A stretch of 64,000 bases of DNA from Marinobacterium rhizophilum DSM 18822 (GCF_000378045.1 NZ_KB899096.1:124001-188000), one strand, 5' to 3'. Counted from the stretch's first letter, positions 17,588 through 28,042 are shown. Notes: generated by a model from the letters alone, not told the origin. Numbers and translations: made by a program.

Positions 17588-17607
17588 CTGCTCTGTAAGT
17601 GGTGCGT

Positions 17608-17635
17608 ATTATAGAGACCTGCGCTTTTGTGTCAA
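17608..17635 (-). promoter_or_regulatory. Consensus sigma-70 promoter of the Gly-Cys-Leu tRNA cluster
   Basis: On the minus strand a perfect TTGACA (17630-17635) and a perfect TATAAT (17608-17613) with a 16-base spacer lie about 20 bases before tRNA-Gly. Confidence 0.75.
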
Positions 17636-17673
17636 CACTGAAACACAAAATATTTTTCTTAAAGATTAAACAC

Positions 17674-18222
17674 TTACAGATCCTCTCCCAGCAGTGGCCA
17701 AGCGGCCTTGAGGTAGAGCACCATTGACCAGAAAGTGAGCAGACCCGCGCCATAAAGGGCGGCTATACCGATCCAGGATAAGGTGGAGTAAGGCGCAAAG
17801 GCAACCAGCAGCAGAATGGATACCATCTGTAACGTGGTTTTGATCTTGCCCAGGCCCGAAACCGACACGCTGGCCCGCTCGCCCAGTTCAGCCATCCATT
17901 CGCGCAGCGCGGATATCACGATTTCGCGTCCGATAATCACGGCCGCCGGTATGGTCACCCAGACTTCACTGAACGTTTCGACCAGCACCACCAGGGCGAC
18001 TGCAACCATCAACTTGTCGGCCACCGGGTCGAGAAAGGCACCAAAGGGAGATGACTGGTTCAGTTTGCGCGCCAGATAGCCGTCAAACCAGTCGGTCAAG
18101 GCCGCGACACCAAAAATAACCGCGGCCGTCATCGGTGCCCACGTTTCGGGCAGATAATAGAAAAATACGAATACCGGTATCAGCAGGATCCGTAGCAGGG
18201 TCAAGATATTAGGAATTTTCAT
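17674..18222 (-). CDS. pgsA: CDP-diacylglycerol-glycerol-3-phosphate 3-phosphatidyltransferase
   Basis: Makes phosphatidylglycerophosphate, the committed step to phosphatidylglycerol and cardiolipin, in the inner membrane. 182 residues with several hydrophobic segments and the CDP-alcohol phosphotransferase signature D-G-A-R-G-D-D spread over TDWFDGYLARKLNQSSPFGAFLDPVADK, here TDWFDGYLAR then FGAFLDPVADK. The start MKIPNILTLLR at 18222 matches the family; ATG 18234 would add four residues. It follows uvrC by 36 bases, the usual uvrC-pgsA pair. Confidence 0.95.
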   Translation of the reverse strand: MKIPNILTLLRILLIPVFVFFYYLPETWAPMTAAVIFGVAALTDWFDGYLARKLNQSSPFGAFLDPVADKLMVAVALVVLVETFSEVWVTIPAAVIIGREIVISALREWMAELGERASVSVSGLGKIKTTLQMVSILLLVAFAPYSTLSWIGIAALYGAGLLTFWSMVLYLKAAWPLLGEDL

Positions 18223-18258
18223 GGAAAACAGCATACCTGCCAGAGGCTCTCCAAAGAG

Positions 18259-20184
18259 TCATGGATCCGGATGAAGTGCGAAATAGATATCTTCCGCGAT
18301 TTTGCGGCTTATGGTAGAGACTTTTGCAATTTCTTCAACACTCGCCCGCTCTATCTCCTGCAATCCGCCAAAATGGCGCAGCAGTTCACGTCGCCGCTTG
18401 GGCCCAATGCCATCAATACTTTCAAGCCGTGATGTTTTGCGTGCCTTGCCGCGGCGGGCCCGGTGCCCGGTGATAGCAAAGCGGTGCGCCTCATCGCGTA
18501 TGTGCTGAATAAGATGCAGCGCCGGTGCATCGCCGGACAGGGTGATTTCCTCACCACTTTGCGCCAGCACCAGGGTTTCGAGACCTGCCCGCCGGCTTGG
18601 CCCCTTGGCGACCCCGACGATAAGAACGTCGGTGATCTGCAATTCTTCCAGTACGTCGCGTGCCTGGCTGACCTGTCCCTTGCCGCCGTCGATCAGCAAT
18701 ATGTCCGGTAGCTTGCCCTCGCCTTTTTTCAGGCGTGTATAGCGCCGCTGCAAGGCCTGGCGCATGGCGGCATAATCGTCTCCGGCGGTAATGTCGTCGA
18801 TATTGAAATGGCGATAGTCCGTTTTCAGTGGGCCGTTGCGATCAAATACCACGCAGGACGCCACCGTCGCCTCGCCGGAGCTGTGACTGATGTCAAAGCA
18901 CTCCAGGCGGTGCGGTATGCCGTCCAGTCCCAGCGCCTCCTGCAACGCGAGAAAACGGTTATAGACATTCTGCTTGCTCGCCATATGGCTGCTCAGCTGC
19001 TGCTCGGCATTGGTTTGGGCGAGGCGCTGCCAGCCGGCCTTGTCGCCGCGCACACTATGCTGCAGAACGACCTTGCGGCCACGGCGCTGGCTCAGCGCTT
19101 GCTCCAGCGCATCCTGGTCGTTTAATGCCTGGGGCAAGATGACCTGGTCGGGAATTTCACGGCTGGCGCCCAGATACCATTGCGCCACAAAGGCAGACAG
19201 TACGTCCGCCTCCGAGTCCTCCACAGAAACCTTCGGGTGGAAGACCTTGCTGCCAATAATGCGGCCGCCGCGGACATACAGCATGTGAATACCAACGCCG
19301 CCGTGCTTCAGTGCACAGCCAATGACATCGGCATTACCCTCAAAACCGCTAACATACTGCTGCTCCTGGACTTGCTGCAGGTTGCTGAGCTGGTCGCGCA
19401 GCTGTGCCGCCTGCTCAAAATCGAGCTGTGCCGCGGCCGTTTCCATCTGTGCAGCGAGCTCCTGCATGACGGCATTGCTCTTGCCCTCAAGGAACATGCT
19501 GGCATGGCGCAAGTCATCGGCGTAGGCCTGTTCCGAGATCAGCCCCACGCAGGGGCCGCTACAGCGCTGAATCTGGTACTGCAGGCACGGGCGGCTGCGA
19601 TTGCGAAAGAAGCTGTCTTCACAGGGGCGGATACGGAACAGCTTCTGCAACAGATTCAGGCTTTCGCGTACCGCCGTGCCGCTGGGGAAAGGCCCGAAGT
19701 AGCTGCCCTTGGCCCGACGTGCGCCGCGATGAAAGCGGACTGCCGGGTAGGCATCCCGGTCTGAAATAAAGATATAGGGGTAGGACTTGTCGTCCCGCAG
19801 CAGGATATTGTAGGGCGGTCGCTGCTCCTTGATCAGGTTCTGTTCCAGCAACAGTGCTTCGGTTTCGCTGTTGGTAACCGTCACTTCAATATGCGCAATA
19901 CGCGTCACAAGCGCCGCCGTCTTGGGCGCAAGGCCTTTAGCGCGAAAGTAGCTGCCCACCCTTTTCTTCAGATTCTTGGCCTTGCCGACATAAAGAATGT
20001 CGCCATTGAGCGCGTACATCTGATAGACGCCAGGCCTTGACGTCAAACGCGCAAGAAAGGCCTTGGCATCGAATGCGGACACCTCATCCTGACCTGTCTC
20101 AGCCGGCTGCTCCTGGGATGTGGGCGCCGCGTCTGTGACAGCGTCCTGCTGCAGCGGTTCGGTCTCAGTCAGTGGTACGGACAT
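18259..20184 (-). CDS. uvrC: Excinuclease ABC subunit C
   Basis: The nuclease of UvrABC nucleotide-excision repair, making both incisions around bulky lesions. 641 residues; E. coli has 610. A GIY-YIG nuclease near the N-terminus (PGVYQMY ... [13 protein letters not shown]), a UVR motif ([16 protein letters not shown]), the RNase H-like second nuclease ([32 protein letters not shown]) and a C-terminal HhH region ([19 protein letters not shown]). An unusual acidic, Pro/Thr/Glu-rich stretch of about 40 residues precedes the nuclease. ATG 20184 overlaps the 3' end of the small upstream gene by 20 bases. Confidence 0.96.
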   Translation of the reverse strand: MSVPLTETEPLQQDAVTDAAPTSQEQPAETGQDEVSAFDAKAFLARLTSRPGVYQMYALNGDILYVGKAKNLKKRVGSYFRAKGLAPKTAALVTRIAHIEVTVTNSETEALLLEQNLIKEQRPPYNILLRDDKSYPYIFISDRDAYPAVRFHRGARRAKGSYFGPFPSGTAVRESLNLLQKLFRIRPCEDSFFRNRSRPCLQYQIQRCSGPCVGLISEQAYADDLRHASMFLEGKSNAVMQELAAQMETAAAQLDFEQAAQLRDQLSNLQQVQEQQYVSGFEGNADVIGCALKHGGVGIHMLYVRGGRIIGSKVFHPKVSVEDSEADVLSAFVAQWYLGASREIPDQVILPQALNDQDALEQALSQRRGRKVVLQHSVRGDKAGWQRLAQTNAEQQLSSHMASKQNVYNRFLALQEALGLDGIPHRLECFDISHSSGEATVASCVVFDRNGPLKTDYRHFNIDDITAGDDYAAMRQALQRRYTRLKKGEGKLPDILLIDGGKGQVSQARDVLEELQITDVLIVGVAKGPSRRAGLETLVLAQSGEEITLSGDAPALHLIQHIRDEAHRFAITGHRARRGKARKTSRLESIDGIGPKRRRELLRHFGGLQEIERASVEEIAKVSTISRKIAEDIYFALHPDP

Positions 20185-20482
20185 GATCAGCCTTGTTGGC
20201 AGCCATGTGCAGATGAACCGCTTCCTTGTGAATCTGCTGCAGCTGCTCTCGAGTATCGTCGGTGATGCCAGCGCCGCGCGACAGGGAAACTTCGAGGAAC
20301 ACGCCGATCTCTGCAAAATGGTACAGTCTTGTATCAAAACTCTTGGCGCGCTTGAGCTTGGTAAGTGACAGGTGGGCGCCACTGACCAGGATGTAGTTGA
20401 TGTCGGTATCGGACACCATGGGATGGCGATCCCGCTCGCTGATCGGCTTGGTATTGTCGGAGCGTCTCTGTACAAACGTCAT
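20165..20482 (-). CDS. Small protein of unknown function upstream of uvrC
   Basis: 105 residues from ATG 20482, which has AAAGG about nine bases upstream; an ATG 33 bases earlier has no ribosome binding site. The protein is soluble, with a beta-like middle ([35 protein letters not shown]) and a His-rich C-terminal helix ([18 protein letters not shown]). Its end overlaps the uvrC start, which suggests translational coupling. In related genomes the gacA/uvrY regulator often stands here; this protein is not a regulator of that type. No family recognised. Confidence 0.65.
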   Translation of the reverse strand: MTFVQRRSDNTKPISERDRHPMVSDTDINYILVSGAHLSLTKLKRAKSFDTRLYHFAEIGVFLEVSLSRGAGITDDTREQLQQIHKEAVHLHMAANKADHVRTTD

Positions 20483-20536
20483 TGGGCGGACCTTTTGCTG
20501 CGCATCGTTGCGCAAAATGAGAATTACGAAGCATGG

Positions 20537-21490
20537 ATGGAAGCTACTTTAAGTGAGTTTATTGTTCTTGTGAACCTGCCAGCCATAAGCCATGCGCAAC
20601 AAAGGCTTCAAATACAGCTATTAAGCGAACCCTGTGACCTGCGGCGCGATCTATTGTGGGCACTTGCGGCACCGTCGCTGATGCGCGCGGCAGTCCCCTT
20701 TTTCGCCACGCTGCTAGCGCATCCCGTAGCCGATATAGTGCCCGCTGAGGCTCCTGAACGACGCCGCCTTGGGCTTTACTACGAAGACCTGGTTGCTGCC
20801 TTGCTTGAGGCGGCTCTGGCACCCGAACCGGTGCATCGCAACATACAGTGCGTACTCGACAACATTACGGCCGGGGAATTCGACTTTCTGTATCGCTGCG
20901 CGGGCCGGTGGTTCCATCTAGAAACCGCGGTTAAGTTTTACCTCTGCTGCGGGGATGGCAGCGCTCTGCATCACTATGTCGGCCCCGGGCGGCGGGATCG
21001 CCTGGATATCAAGTGGCAGCGCCTGCAGCAGCATCAGCTTGTGCTTGCTGCGCATCCGGCCGGTCGGGAATGCCTCGACCGTCTTGGCATTGCCGCCCCG
21101 CAAGCGCGCCTGCTGATGCCTGGTTATCTGTTTTACCGCGCCGGGGTGGATATTCACAGCACCGCACAGCACGGCGATATCAGCCCCGGGCATCTGCGCG
21201 GCTGGTGGCTGCCGCTGAGCGAGCTTGCACGGCTGCAGGACAGCTTCGAGCAGCGCTATGCCATCCTTCCGAAACTGCGCTGGCTGTCCCCTGCACGGCT
21301 CACAGATGATCAGGCCCTGGACTGGAACGGCCTGCGTGAGGCGCTGCAGCAGCGCCCAGGGCCCGTTCTGGTAGCGCAGCTATCCCAGCTGTCGATCGAC
21401 GGCACGCCCTGCTGGGGCGAAACGGGACGCGGTTTCGTGGTGCCCGATGACTGGGGCCGGGGTCCAGCGGCGCAAAGATCAAAGGCGTAA
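20537..21490 (+). CDS. DUF1853 family protein
   Basis: 317 residues from ATG 20537 (MEATLSEFIVL). The central block EFDFLYRCAGRWFHLETAVKFYL, followed by YVGPGRRDRLDIKWQRLQQHQL, is the signature of DUF1853 as I know it; this block resembles a nuclease-like core (E, K residues) but no activity is established here. Cytosolic. It is divergent from the small gene before uvrC, with about 54 bases between them, and converges on clpX with a shared terminator. Confidence 0.82.
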   Translation: MEATLSEFIVLVNLPAISHAQQRLQIQLLSEPCDLRRDLLWALAAPSLMRAAVPFFATLLAHPVADIVPAEAPERRRLGLYYEDLVAALLEAALAPEPVHRNIQCVLDNITAGEFDFLYRCAGRWFHLETAVKFYLCCGDGSALHHYVGPGRRDRLDIKWQRLQQHQLVLAAHPAGRECLDRLGIAAPQARLLMPGYLFYRAGVDIHSTAQHGDISPGHLRGWWLPLSELARLQDSFEQRYAILPKLRWLSPARLTDDQALDWNGLREALQQRPGPVLVAQLSQLSIDGTPCWGETGRGFVVPDDWGRGPAAQRSKA

Positions 21491-21551
21491 AGCTCAAACA
21501 TGCGGAACCGTTCGCTGAAATGAGTGCCGGGTGAGTCAAACACCCGGAATG

Positions 21552-21580
21552 AAAAAGGGACGCCGTAGCGTCCCTTTTTT
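21552..21580. terminator. Bidirectional rho-independent terminator between DUF1853 and clpX
   Basis: Stem GGGACGC/GCGTCCC with a CGTA loop, flanked by an A-run on the left and a T-run on the right, so it works for both convergent genes. Confidence 0.88.
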
Positions 21581-21642
21581 TAAACCCTTATGTCATTAGA
21601 GACACGGGCTCTTTACATACAGCGTGCTTTGCACACCACAGA

Positions 21643-22926
21643 TCAGTCTTCCGAGGCGGCCTTGGCCTTCTCGGGAGTTTCATAGATCAGCAGCGGTTCG
21701 GATTCGCCCTCAATGACACCCTCGTCGATCACGACCTTGGTGACATTTTCCATCGACGGCAGCTGATACATGGTTTCCAGCAAGACCGCTTCCAGAATCG
21801 AGCGCAGGCCACGGGCACCGGTACGGCGATCCAGCGCCTTGCGTGCAACCGCGCGCAGCGCATCCTTGCGGAAATCAACCTCTGCACCTTCCATTTCGAA
21901 CAGCGCCGCATATTGCTTGGTCAGGCTGTTCTTCGGTTCGGTAAGAATGGTGATCAGCGCTTCTTCATCCAGTTCAGCCAGTACGGCAATCATGGGCAGA
22001 CGGCCGACAAATTCGGGAATCAGACCAAATTTCACCAGGTCTTCAGCCTCGATACCGGCCAGAATCTTGCTCATGGACTTGCCGTCGTCCTTGCCCTTCA
22101 CACTGGCGCTAAAGCCAATAGAGCTCTTCTCAGAGCGGGCGCGGATGATCTGCTCCATGCCGGCAAAGGCGCCGCCACAGATAAACAGGATATTGGATGT
22201 ATCGACCTGCAGGAATTCCTGCTGCGGATGCTTGCGACCACCCTGGGGCGGAACAGAAGCGACCGTACCCTCGATCAATTTCAGCAGTGCCTGCTGCACG
22301 CCTTCACCCGAGACATCGCGGGTAATCGACGGGTTGTCAGACTTGCGTGAAATCTTGTCGATCTCGTCGATATAAACAATACCCAACTGCGCTTTTTCGA
22401 CATCGTAGTCGCACTTCTGCAGCAGTTTCTGGATGATGTTTTCGACGTCTTCACCCACGTAGCCCGCTTCTGTCAGCGTGGTGGCATCGGCGATGGTGAA
22501 GGGGACGTTGAGCATGCGCGCGAGCGTCTGGGCCAGCAGCGTTTTACCGCTACCAGTGGGGCCGATCAGAAGAATGTTGCTCTTGCCAAGCTCGACCCCC
22601 TGCTCGCGACGCTCTTTGAAGCGCAAACGCTTGTAATGGTTATAGACGGCGACAGACAGAACCTTTTTGGCCTGCTCCTGACCGATCACATACTCATCAA
22701 GCGTTTTCTTGATCTCAGCGGGAATCGGCAGGCGATCGCTCTGCTCCTGACTCTCGATTTCCTGGATCTCTTCTCGAATGATGTCGTTGCACAGATCGAC
22801 ACATTCATCGCAGATAAAAACGGATGGACCGGCAATCAGCTTGCGCACTTCGTCCTGGCTTTTGCCGCAGAACGAACAGAACAGCTTGCTGCCTTCTCCG
22901 CCTTTACCTTTAATTTCGTCGGACAT
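21643..22926 (-). CDS. clpX: ATP-dependent Clp protease ATP-binding subunit ClpX
   Basis: AAA+ unfoldase that feeds substrates to ClpP. 427 residues. N-terminal zinc-binding domain with four cysteines (CSFCGKSQ ... [10 protein letters not shown]), Walker A GPTGSGKT, Walker B YIDEIDKI, the sensor region [19 protein letters not shown], and the IGF-type ClpP loop region (SSIGFSASV). Downstream of clpP by about 100 bases in the usual tig-clpP-clpX order. The gene that commonly follows in relatives, lon, is not here. Confidence 0.98.
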   Translation of the reverse strand: MSDEIKGKGGEGSKLFCSFCGKSQDEVRKLIAGPSVFICDECVDLCNDIIREEIQEIESQEQSDRLPIPAEIKKTLDEYVIGQEQAKKVLSVAVYNHYKRLRFKERREQGVELGKSNILLIGPTGSGKTLLAQTLARMLNVPFTIADATTLTEAGYVGEDVENIIQKLLQKCDYDVEKAQLGIVYIDEIDKISRKSDNPSITRDVSGEGVQQALLKLIEGTVASVPPQGGRKHPQQEFLQVDTSNILFICGGAFAGMEQIIRARSEKSSIGFSASVKGKDDGKSMSKILAGIEAEDLVKFGLIPEFVGRLPMIAVLAELDEEALITILTEPKNSLTKQYAALFEMEGAEVDFRKDALRAVARKALDRRTGARGLRSILEAVLLETMYQLPSMENVTKVVIDEGVIEGESEPLLIYETPEKAKAASED

Positions 22927-23025
22927 TCGACTACCTCAACAGTGCGATCGCGTAAACTTAATTGATAATGGCATCTCGGTACAATTTCAACCCGGGATGC
23001 CAATTATAATGTGGCGTTTACGTGA

Positions 23026-23661
23026 TCAGCCTTCGATTACGCGACGATCCAGCACTTCATCAATGAGGCCGTATGCCTTGGCCGCATGAGGGTCCATGAA
23101 GTTGTCTCGATCGGTATCACGTGCAAGAGTTTCGAGATCCTGACCGGTGTGGAAAGCCAGAATTTCGTTCAGTTTCTGGCGGATCGACAGAATTTCACGG
23201 GTGTGAATCTCAATGTCGGTCGCCTGCCCCTGGTAACCGCCCAGCGGCTGGTGAATCATCACGCGGGAGTTCGGCAGCGCAAAACGCTTGCCTTCGGCCC
23301 CACCGGCCAGCAGGAATGCACCCATACTTGCCGCCTGACCGATGCACATGGTGCTGACATCGGGCTTGATGAAACGCATGGTGTCATAGATCGCCAGACC
23401 CGCGGTGACAGAGCCACCCGGCGAATTGATATAAAGATGGATATCCTTTTCCGGGTTTTCAGCTTCAAGGAACAACAACTGCGCAACGATCAGGTTGGCC
23501 ATGTGGTCTTCGACCTGGCCTACCATGAAAATCACGCGCTCCTTCAGCAGCCGCGAGTAGATATCGTAGGCCCTTTCTCCGCGCGCAGTCTGCTCGACCA
23601 CCATCGGTACCAAACTGGAGCTGATTCCCGCTCCCGCCTGCCCTGTAAAGATATCTGACAT
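23026..23661 (-). CDS. clpP: ATP-dependent Clp protease proteolytic subunit
   Basis: Serine peptidase forming the double-heptamer proteolytic chamber. 211 residues. Catalytic Ser in [16 protein letters not shown], His in [13 protein letters not shown], Asp near DRDNFM. A short N-terminal propeptide is expected. Sits between tig and clpX on the same strand; a strong terminator lies between tig and clpP, so clpP has its own promoter upstream of 23661. Confidence 0.98.
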   Translation of the reverse strand: MSDIFTGQAGAGISSSLVPMVVEQTARGERAYDIYSRLLKERVIFMVGQVEDHMANLIVAQLLFLEAENPEKDIHLYINSPGGSVTAGLAIYDTMRFIKPDVSTMCIGQAASMGAFLLAGGAEGKRFALPNSRVMIHQPLGGYQGQATDIEIHTREILSIRQKLNEILAFHTGQDLETLARDTDRDNFMDPHAAKAYGLIDEVLDRRVIEG

Positions 23662-23689
23662 GCAAATCTCTCCTTAGCCTTATAAGCGA

Positions 23690-23725
23690 AAAAACGACAG
23701 TCAGCATGAGCCAACTGTCGTTTTT
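23690..23725 (-). terminator. Rho-independent terminator after tig
   Basis: A perfect 12-bp stem (AAAAACGACAGT paired with ACTGTCGTTTTT) with a 12-base loop. Read on the minus strand it follows tig and ends in a T-run. It separates tig from clpP. Confidence 0.85.
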
Positions 23726-23761
23726 CCATGACTCGTTAGAGCGTCGGTCGCTGCAACAGCC

Positions 23762-25108
23762 TTATTCGGCTGCGGCTTCTTCCGCCGCCTCAGTTTCAGC
23801 TTCTGGCTGAGCTGGCTTGATCGCGTCTTCGTAGCTGGCTTCAACTTCCACGACTGTAGCAGATGCGAGCAGCTGATCAACTACTTGATCTTCCATTGCC
23901 AAGCTCTGGATCTGGTTCAGCATTTCCTTGTTGCTGTAGTACCAGTCGATAACCTGCTGCGGCTCCTGGTAAGTCTGGGCCTGTTCTTCAACCATGGCGC
24001 GAACGCGGTCTTCGTCAACCTTCAGTTCGTTGGCCTTGATAACTTCCTGCACCAGCAGGCCGATCGCTACGCGGCGCTTGGCCTGCTCTTCGAACAGCTC
24101 TTTGGGCAGCATGTTGGGGTCAAGGTTGGCGTTGCCGCCGCCGAACTGCTGCACCGCCTGCTTGCGCAGGTTGTCGATTTCGCTGTCAACCAACGGGCTC
24201 GGTACGTCAATGGCATTGAGCTCAATCAGTTTGCCGAAAAGCTGCTCTTTGAGCTTCATTTTCAGCGCCTGCTTGAGTTCGCGTTCCATGTTGTTGCGAA
24301 CCTCAACCTGGAACTCTTCCAGTGTCTTGCCTTCCAGGCCAAACTTGACGAAGAACTCTTCGTTCAGTTCCGGCAGCTCAGAAGCGGACACGCTCTGAAC
24401 CTTGACCTTGAACAGCGCTTCTTTGCCCTGCAGGTTTTCAGCCTGGTAATCCGCCGGGAAAGTCACGTTCAGCTCTTTTTCGTCACCGGCTACTGCGCCA
24501 ATCAGGCCAGTTTCGAAACCGGGGATCATGGTGTTGGAGCCCAGCACCAGGTCCATGCCTTCGCCTTTGCCGCCCTCGAAGGCTTCGCCATCGATAAAGC
24601 CTTCAAAGTCGATCTTGACCTGATCACCGTCTTCAGCTGCACGCTCAACAACAGACCACTCAGCCTGCTGCTTGCGCAGGGTGTCGATCATTTTTTCCAG
24701 ATCAGCATCGGTAACGCTGGCGTTTAGCTTCTTGATTTCTGCCGCGGAGAAGTCAGCCAGGGTGATTTCCGGATAGACTTCAAAGGTAGCGGTGAATTCG
24801 AAATCTTCACCGGCCTTGTCGTTCTTGAACTCGATGTTCGGTCCGCCGGCGGGCTGCAGTTTTTCCTGCTGCGCCGCTTCGTAGAAGCTCTGCTGGACCA
24901 CTTCACCCAGCACTTCCTGGCGAATTCCAGCACCGTAGCGCTTCTGAACTATTTTGACCGGCACCTTGCCCGGGCGAAAGCCATCGATACGCACACGACG
25001 GGCAGTATCCTGCACGCGGGTTGCTACATCATTATCGATACGCTCGGCCGGAACTGTGATCGTCATCTGACGCTCGAGGCCCGAAGTCGCTTCAACAGAA
25101 ACTTGCAT
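23762..25108 (-). CDS. tig: Trigger factor
   Basis: Ribosome-associated chaperone with peptidyl-prolyl isomerase activity, 448 residues. N-terminal ribosome-binding tail with GFRPGKVP, central FKBP domain (GDQVKIDFEGFIDGEAFEGG ... MIPGFETGLIGA), C-terminal helical cradle, and an Ala/Glu-rich end. ATG 25108 has a GAGGAA site upstream and gives the family start MQVSVEATSGLERQ; the open frame upstream to 25219 is not supported. Confidence 0.97.
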   Translation of the reverse strand: MQVSVEATSGLERQMTITVPAERIDNDVATRVQDTARRVRIDGFRPGKVPVKIVQKRYGAGIRQEVLGEVVQQSFYEAAQQEKLQPAGGPNIEFKNDKAGEDFEFTATFEVYPEITLADFSAAEIKKLNASVTDADLEKMIDTLRKQQAEWSVVERAAEDGDQVKIDFEGFIDGEAFEGGKGEGMDLVLGSNTMIPGFETGLIGAVAGDEKELNVTFPADYQAENLQGKEALFKVKVQSVSASELPELNEEFFVKFGLEGKTLEEFQVEVRNNMERELKQALKMKLKEQLFGKLIELNAIDVPSPLVDSEIDNLRKQAVQQFGGGNANLDPNMLPKELFEEQAKRRVAIGLLVQEVIKANELKVDEDRVRAMVEEQAQTYQEPQQVIDWYYSNKEMLNQIQSLAMEDQVVDQLLASATVVEVEASYEDAIKPAQPEAETEAAEEAAAE

Positions 25109-25385
25109 GGAATTCCTCACAAAACTTGCAGCATTTTTTAATCGCGATCTGCGGACCAATCCGTCTTCGTTAAGACCCGCTCGAGGGCAAACTTGTTCCC
25201 GACCAAGCACGGACGCCACAGAACCTAAATTCTAAAGCGCGAAATTCTGTGCCAGTTACCCCGAATAGTCAAGCGGAATACCATTGGAAGCAGCAGAGTT
25301 CGCCCTGGGAAATAATCATAAAGGAATTTGGATTTCAATCAAGAAAAACGAATAAAAACAGGAGGATACATCGAAAAAGAGGAAA

Positions 25386-25461
25386 TGGGGTGGACGATGG
25401 GGCTTGAACCCACGACCACCGGAATCACAATCCGGGGCTCTACCAACTGAGCTACGCCCAC
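25386..25461 (-). tRNA. tRNA-His (GTG), copy 1
   Basis: 76 bases, acceptor GTGGGCG, anticodon loop TTGTGAT giving GTG, encoded CCA. A G precedes the 5' end in the genome, as needed for the extra G-1 of tRNA-His. Identical to three more copies in this cluster. Confidence 0.96.
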
Positions 25462-25590
25462 CACAGCGCATGACGCAAATGCAACATGAAGGCAAAGCAG
25501 GAGCCTGCCCGTTACACTGGTCAGTTTTCTAACAACAGATAGCCTTACGCGAAAAAATATCACCTTCCCGGCAGCATGACACCTGGGGAA

Positions 25591-25666
25591 TGGGGTGGAC
25601 GATGGGGCTTGAACCCACGACCACCGGAATCACAATCCGGGGCTCTACCAACTGAGCTACGCCCAC
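25591..25666 (-). tRNA. tRNA-His (GTG), copy 2
   Basis: Identical in sequence to the other three tRNA-His copies. Separated from copy 1 by 129 bases and from copy 3 by 119 bases of unrelated sequence. Confidence 0.96.
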
Positions 25667-25785
25667 CACGGCGATACAAAAACCAGCCTGATTTTCAGGA
25701 TTTCTGCTTAACAGCATTCACCCGAACTCCACGCCTTGGAGCAGTTTGTCGTTCTGACGCCGACTTCCATGCAACGTGCAAGGAA

Positions 25786-25861
25786 TGGGGTGGACGATGG
25801 GGCTTGAACCCACGACCACCGGAATCACAATCCGGGGCTCTACCAACTGAGCTACGCCCAC
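25786..25861 (-). tRNA. tRNA-His (GTG), copy 3
   Basis: Identical to the other copies; 20 bases from tRNA-Leu(TAG). Confidence 0.96.
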
Positions 25862-25881
25862 CACAGCGTATAAGACAAACA

Positions 25882-25966
<85 letters not shown>

Positions 25967-25981
25967 ACTACACATCAGGAA

Positions 25982-26057
25982 TGGGGTGGACGATGGGGCT
26001 TGAACCCACGACCACCGGAATCACAATCCGGGGCTCTACCAACTGAGCTACGCCCAC
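25982..26057 (-). tRNA. tRNA-His (GTG), copy 4
   Basis: Identical to the other copies. It is the promoter-proximal His gene, after tRNA-Arg, giving the order Arg-His-Leu-His that I recall from Pseudomonas plus two extra His genes. Confidence 0.96.
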
Positions 26058-26108
26058 CACTGCCTGACTTTTACTTCTACAACTTTTCCGGATAAGCAAC
26101 TTGCCACA

Positions 26109-26185
26109 TGGCACGCCCGGCAGGAATCGAACCCGCAACCTACGGCTTAGAAGGCCGTTGCTCTATCCGATTGAGCTACGGGCGC
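26109..26185 (-). tRNA. tRNA-Arg (TCT)
   Basis: 77 bases with encoded CCA: acceptor GCGCCCG, anticodon loop CTTCTAA giving TCT. First gene of the cluster behind the promoter at 26255-26283. Confidence 0.96.
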
Positions 26186-26522
26186 ATTGCTCCCGCCTTT
26201 GAACTTACCCTCTGCAACCTGCGTTGCTTTAGGACCTGTCCAAAGGAGCGGCATATACTACGGCCGAGATTTTTGGACGTCAACTAAAAATATGGATTTT
26301 TTTCAGTAAAATCATACTGGTTACATAATAGCCACGAATTTCTGTTAATCACTGCTGGGTGAGTTGTTGTCTCGCAGTTTAGGCGGCCTGCCAGCGGCCA
26401 AAACCGTATAAAGGTAACAGTCTGAGTCTATTTAACGAAATACCTGCTTGGCCGCGCACCTGTAACCATGAGAAAATCCGCGCCAGTTAACTACTACCGG
26501 CCTCGAGGAATACAGCTCAACG
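26186..26522. other. Divergent regulatory region between the tRNA cluster and folD
   Basis: 337 bases without a gene. The tRNA-side half holds a clear sigma-70 promoter (26255-26283). The folD-side half holds no obvious operator; folD is preceded only by a weak purine-rich ribosome binding site. Confidence 0.5.
26255..26283 (-). promoter_or_regulatory. Sigma-70 promoter of the Arg-His-Leu-His tRNA cluster
   Basis: On the minus strand TTGACG (26278-26283) and TAGTAT (26255-26260) with a 17-base spacer, followed by a GC-rich discriminator typical of growth-rate-controlled stable RNA promoters. Confidence 0.7.
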
Positions 26523-27383
26523 ATGACTGCAAACATAATTGACGGTAAGCGGATTGCAGCCCAAATACGTGAAGAAGTGGCCGTGGGCGTGCAACAGCGC
26601 CTGGCAGCGGGCAAACGGGCGCCCTGCCTCGCCGTAGTTCTGGTTGGTGTTGATCCCGCCTCTCATGTGTATGTGCGCAACAAGAAAAACGCCTGCGAGG
26701 AGGTTGGCATTCAGTCCCTGTCGTATGACATGCCTGCCACTGCAAAGCAGGAAGAACTGCTGGCGCTGGTCGATGACCTCAACGCCAATAGCGAGGTTGA
26801 CGGCATTTTGGTGCAGCTGCCATTGCCGCGGGAACTGGATGCCAATGCCATTCTTGAGCGCATCCGCCCGGACAAGGATGTAGATGGTTTCCACCCATTC
26901 AACCTGGGACGACTGGCTCAGCGCCTGCCTGCCCTGCGCCCCTGCACGCCCAAAGGCGTCATGCACCTGCTGGAATCTACCGGTATCGCCTTTCATGGCA
27001 AGGAAGTCGTGGTTGTCGGTGCATCCAACATTGTTGGCCGCCCCATGGGCCTTGAACTGCTGCTGGCCGGCTGCACTGTGACGACAACCCATCGCTTTAC
27101 CGAGAACCTTGCCGAGCATGTGGGTCGTGCAGAGATCGTTATTGTCGGCGTGGGCAAACCTGGGCTGGTCAAAGGCGACTGGATCAAGCCTGGCGCAGTT
27201 GTTATTGATGTTGGCATCAACCGCCTGGACGATGGAAGCCTGGTAGGCGATATCGAATTCGATACTGCAGCCCAGCGTGCGGCCTGGATCACTCCGGTAC
27301 CTGGCGGCGTGGGCCCCATGACGGTGGCCTGCCTGATGGAAAACACCCTGGAAGCGGCGAACAACCTCGATCAAGTTCAGTAA
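26523..27383 (+). CDS. folD: Methylenetetrahydrofolate dehydrogenase / cyclohydrolase
   Basis: Bifunctional enzyme interconverting methylene-, methenyl- and formyl-tetrahydrofolate for purine and formyl-Met synthesis. 286 residues. [14 protein letters not shown] holds the catalytic Lys, [11 protein letters not shown] and [13 protein letters not shown] the substrate pocket, [17 protein letters not shown] the NADP site and [18 protein letters not shown] the end. Divergent from the tRNA cluster, as in related genomes. Confidence 0.97.
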   Translation: MTANIIDGKRIAAQIREEVAVGVQQRLAAGKRAPCLAVVLVGVDPASHVYVRNKKNACEEVGIQSLSYDMPATAKQEELLALVDDLNANSEVDGILVQLPLPRELDANAILERIRPDKDVDGFHPFNLGRLAQRLPALRPCTPKGVMHLLESTGIAFHGKEVVVVGASNIVGRPMGLELLLAGCTVTTTHRFTENLAEHVGRAEIVIVGVGKPGLVKGDWIKPGAVVIDVGINRLDDGSLVGDIEFDTAAQRAAWITPVPGGVGPMTVACLMENTLEAANNLDQVQ

Positions 27384-27497
27384 CTCTGTGTCTCACCTGC
27401 CTGCCCGTCCTCACCCACGGGCAGCAGTGATTCAATAACGGCGAGACAGGGAGGCAAGACAGAGAGCCGAGCCGCTATTGCCCCCCTCCCCCGTGTT

Positions 27498-27530
27498 CTA
27501 CTCGTTTTGGCTATCTACTCGTTTTGGCTA
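27498..27530. repeat. Short tandem duplication, about 16 bp twice
   Basis: CTACTCGTTTTGGCTA occurs twice in a row with one extra base between, in the convergent spacer after folD. No function evident. Confidence 0.8.
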
Positions 27531-27568
27531 CATTGCAGTTCGGCACCCAGGCAACGCGGATGCATGCC

Positions 27569-27994
27569 TTAACGGGAAACCCAATAGCGCTGCATTTCAA
27601 CAAATAGAAAAGACGCCGTCCAGGTAATTAACACCAGGCCGGTAAGCGACTCGATTCCGGTTAAATACCTCAGATGACCGCTTGGCTGGATATCACCAAA
27701 CCCCAGGGTGGTAAACGTCGTAAATGAAAAATAAACGCAATCCAGCAAGTTACCGTTGAAGGCACCTTGCAGCTCCCCCCAGCCTGGTATGTGGTGCATG
27801 ACGTAGTAGGCAATTGCAAAGATCCACACCTCTACCGAATGTGCCAGCAGTGCGCCGCATACGCCCAGCACTATCCTGTATCGGTGCTTCATCTTGAGTT
27901 TCGGCACAAGCAGCGTCATGCGGAACAGAAACTCATAGTGGATGCTGATTGCCAGCACCACGACCAGACTATTGAAAAGCGTTACGAGTAACAC
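27569..27994 (-). CDS. Small potassium-channel-like membrane protein (Ion_trans_2)
   Basis: 141 residues with an N-terminal membrane segment, two further hydrophobic helices (IVLGVCGALLAHSVEVWIFA and a C-terminal LTGLVLITWTASFLFV) flanking a pore helix and selectivity-filter sequence TTFTTLGFGDI. This is the TxGFGD form of the K+ filter. No cytosolic nucleotide-binding or RCK domain is present, so gating is unknown. It lies 49 bases after the Rdx-like gene on the same strand, so read-through from the selenodomain cluster is possible. Confidence 0.87.
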   Translation of the reverse strand: MLLVTLFNSLVVVLAISIHYEFLFRMTLLVPKLKMKHRYRIVLGVCGALLAHSVEVWIFAIAYYVMHHIPGWGELQGAFNGNLLDCVYFSFTTFTTLGFGDIQPSGHLRYLTGIESLTGLVLITWTASFLFVEMQRYWVSR

Positions 27995-28042
27995 GAGCCC
28001 TCCGGTGGCCAGTTAGAGTCGATTCGAACAGTCACGCGCACA

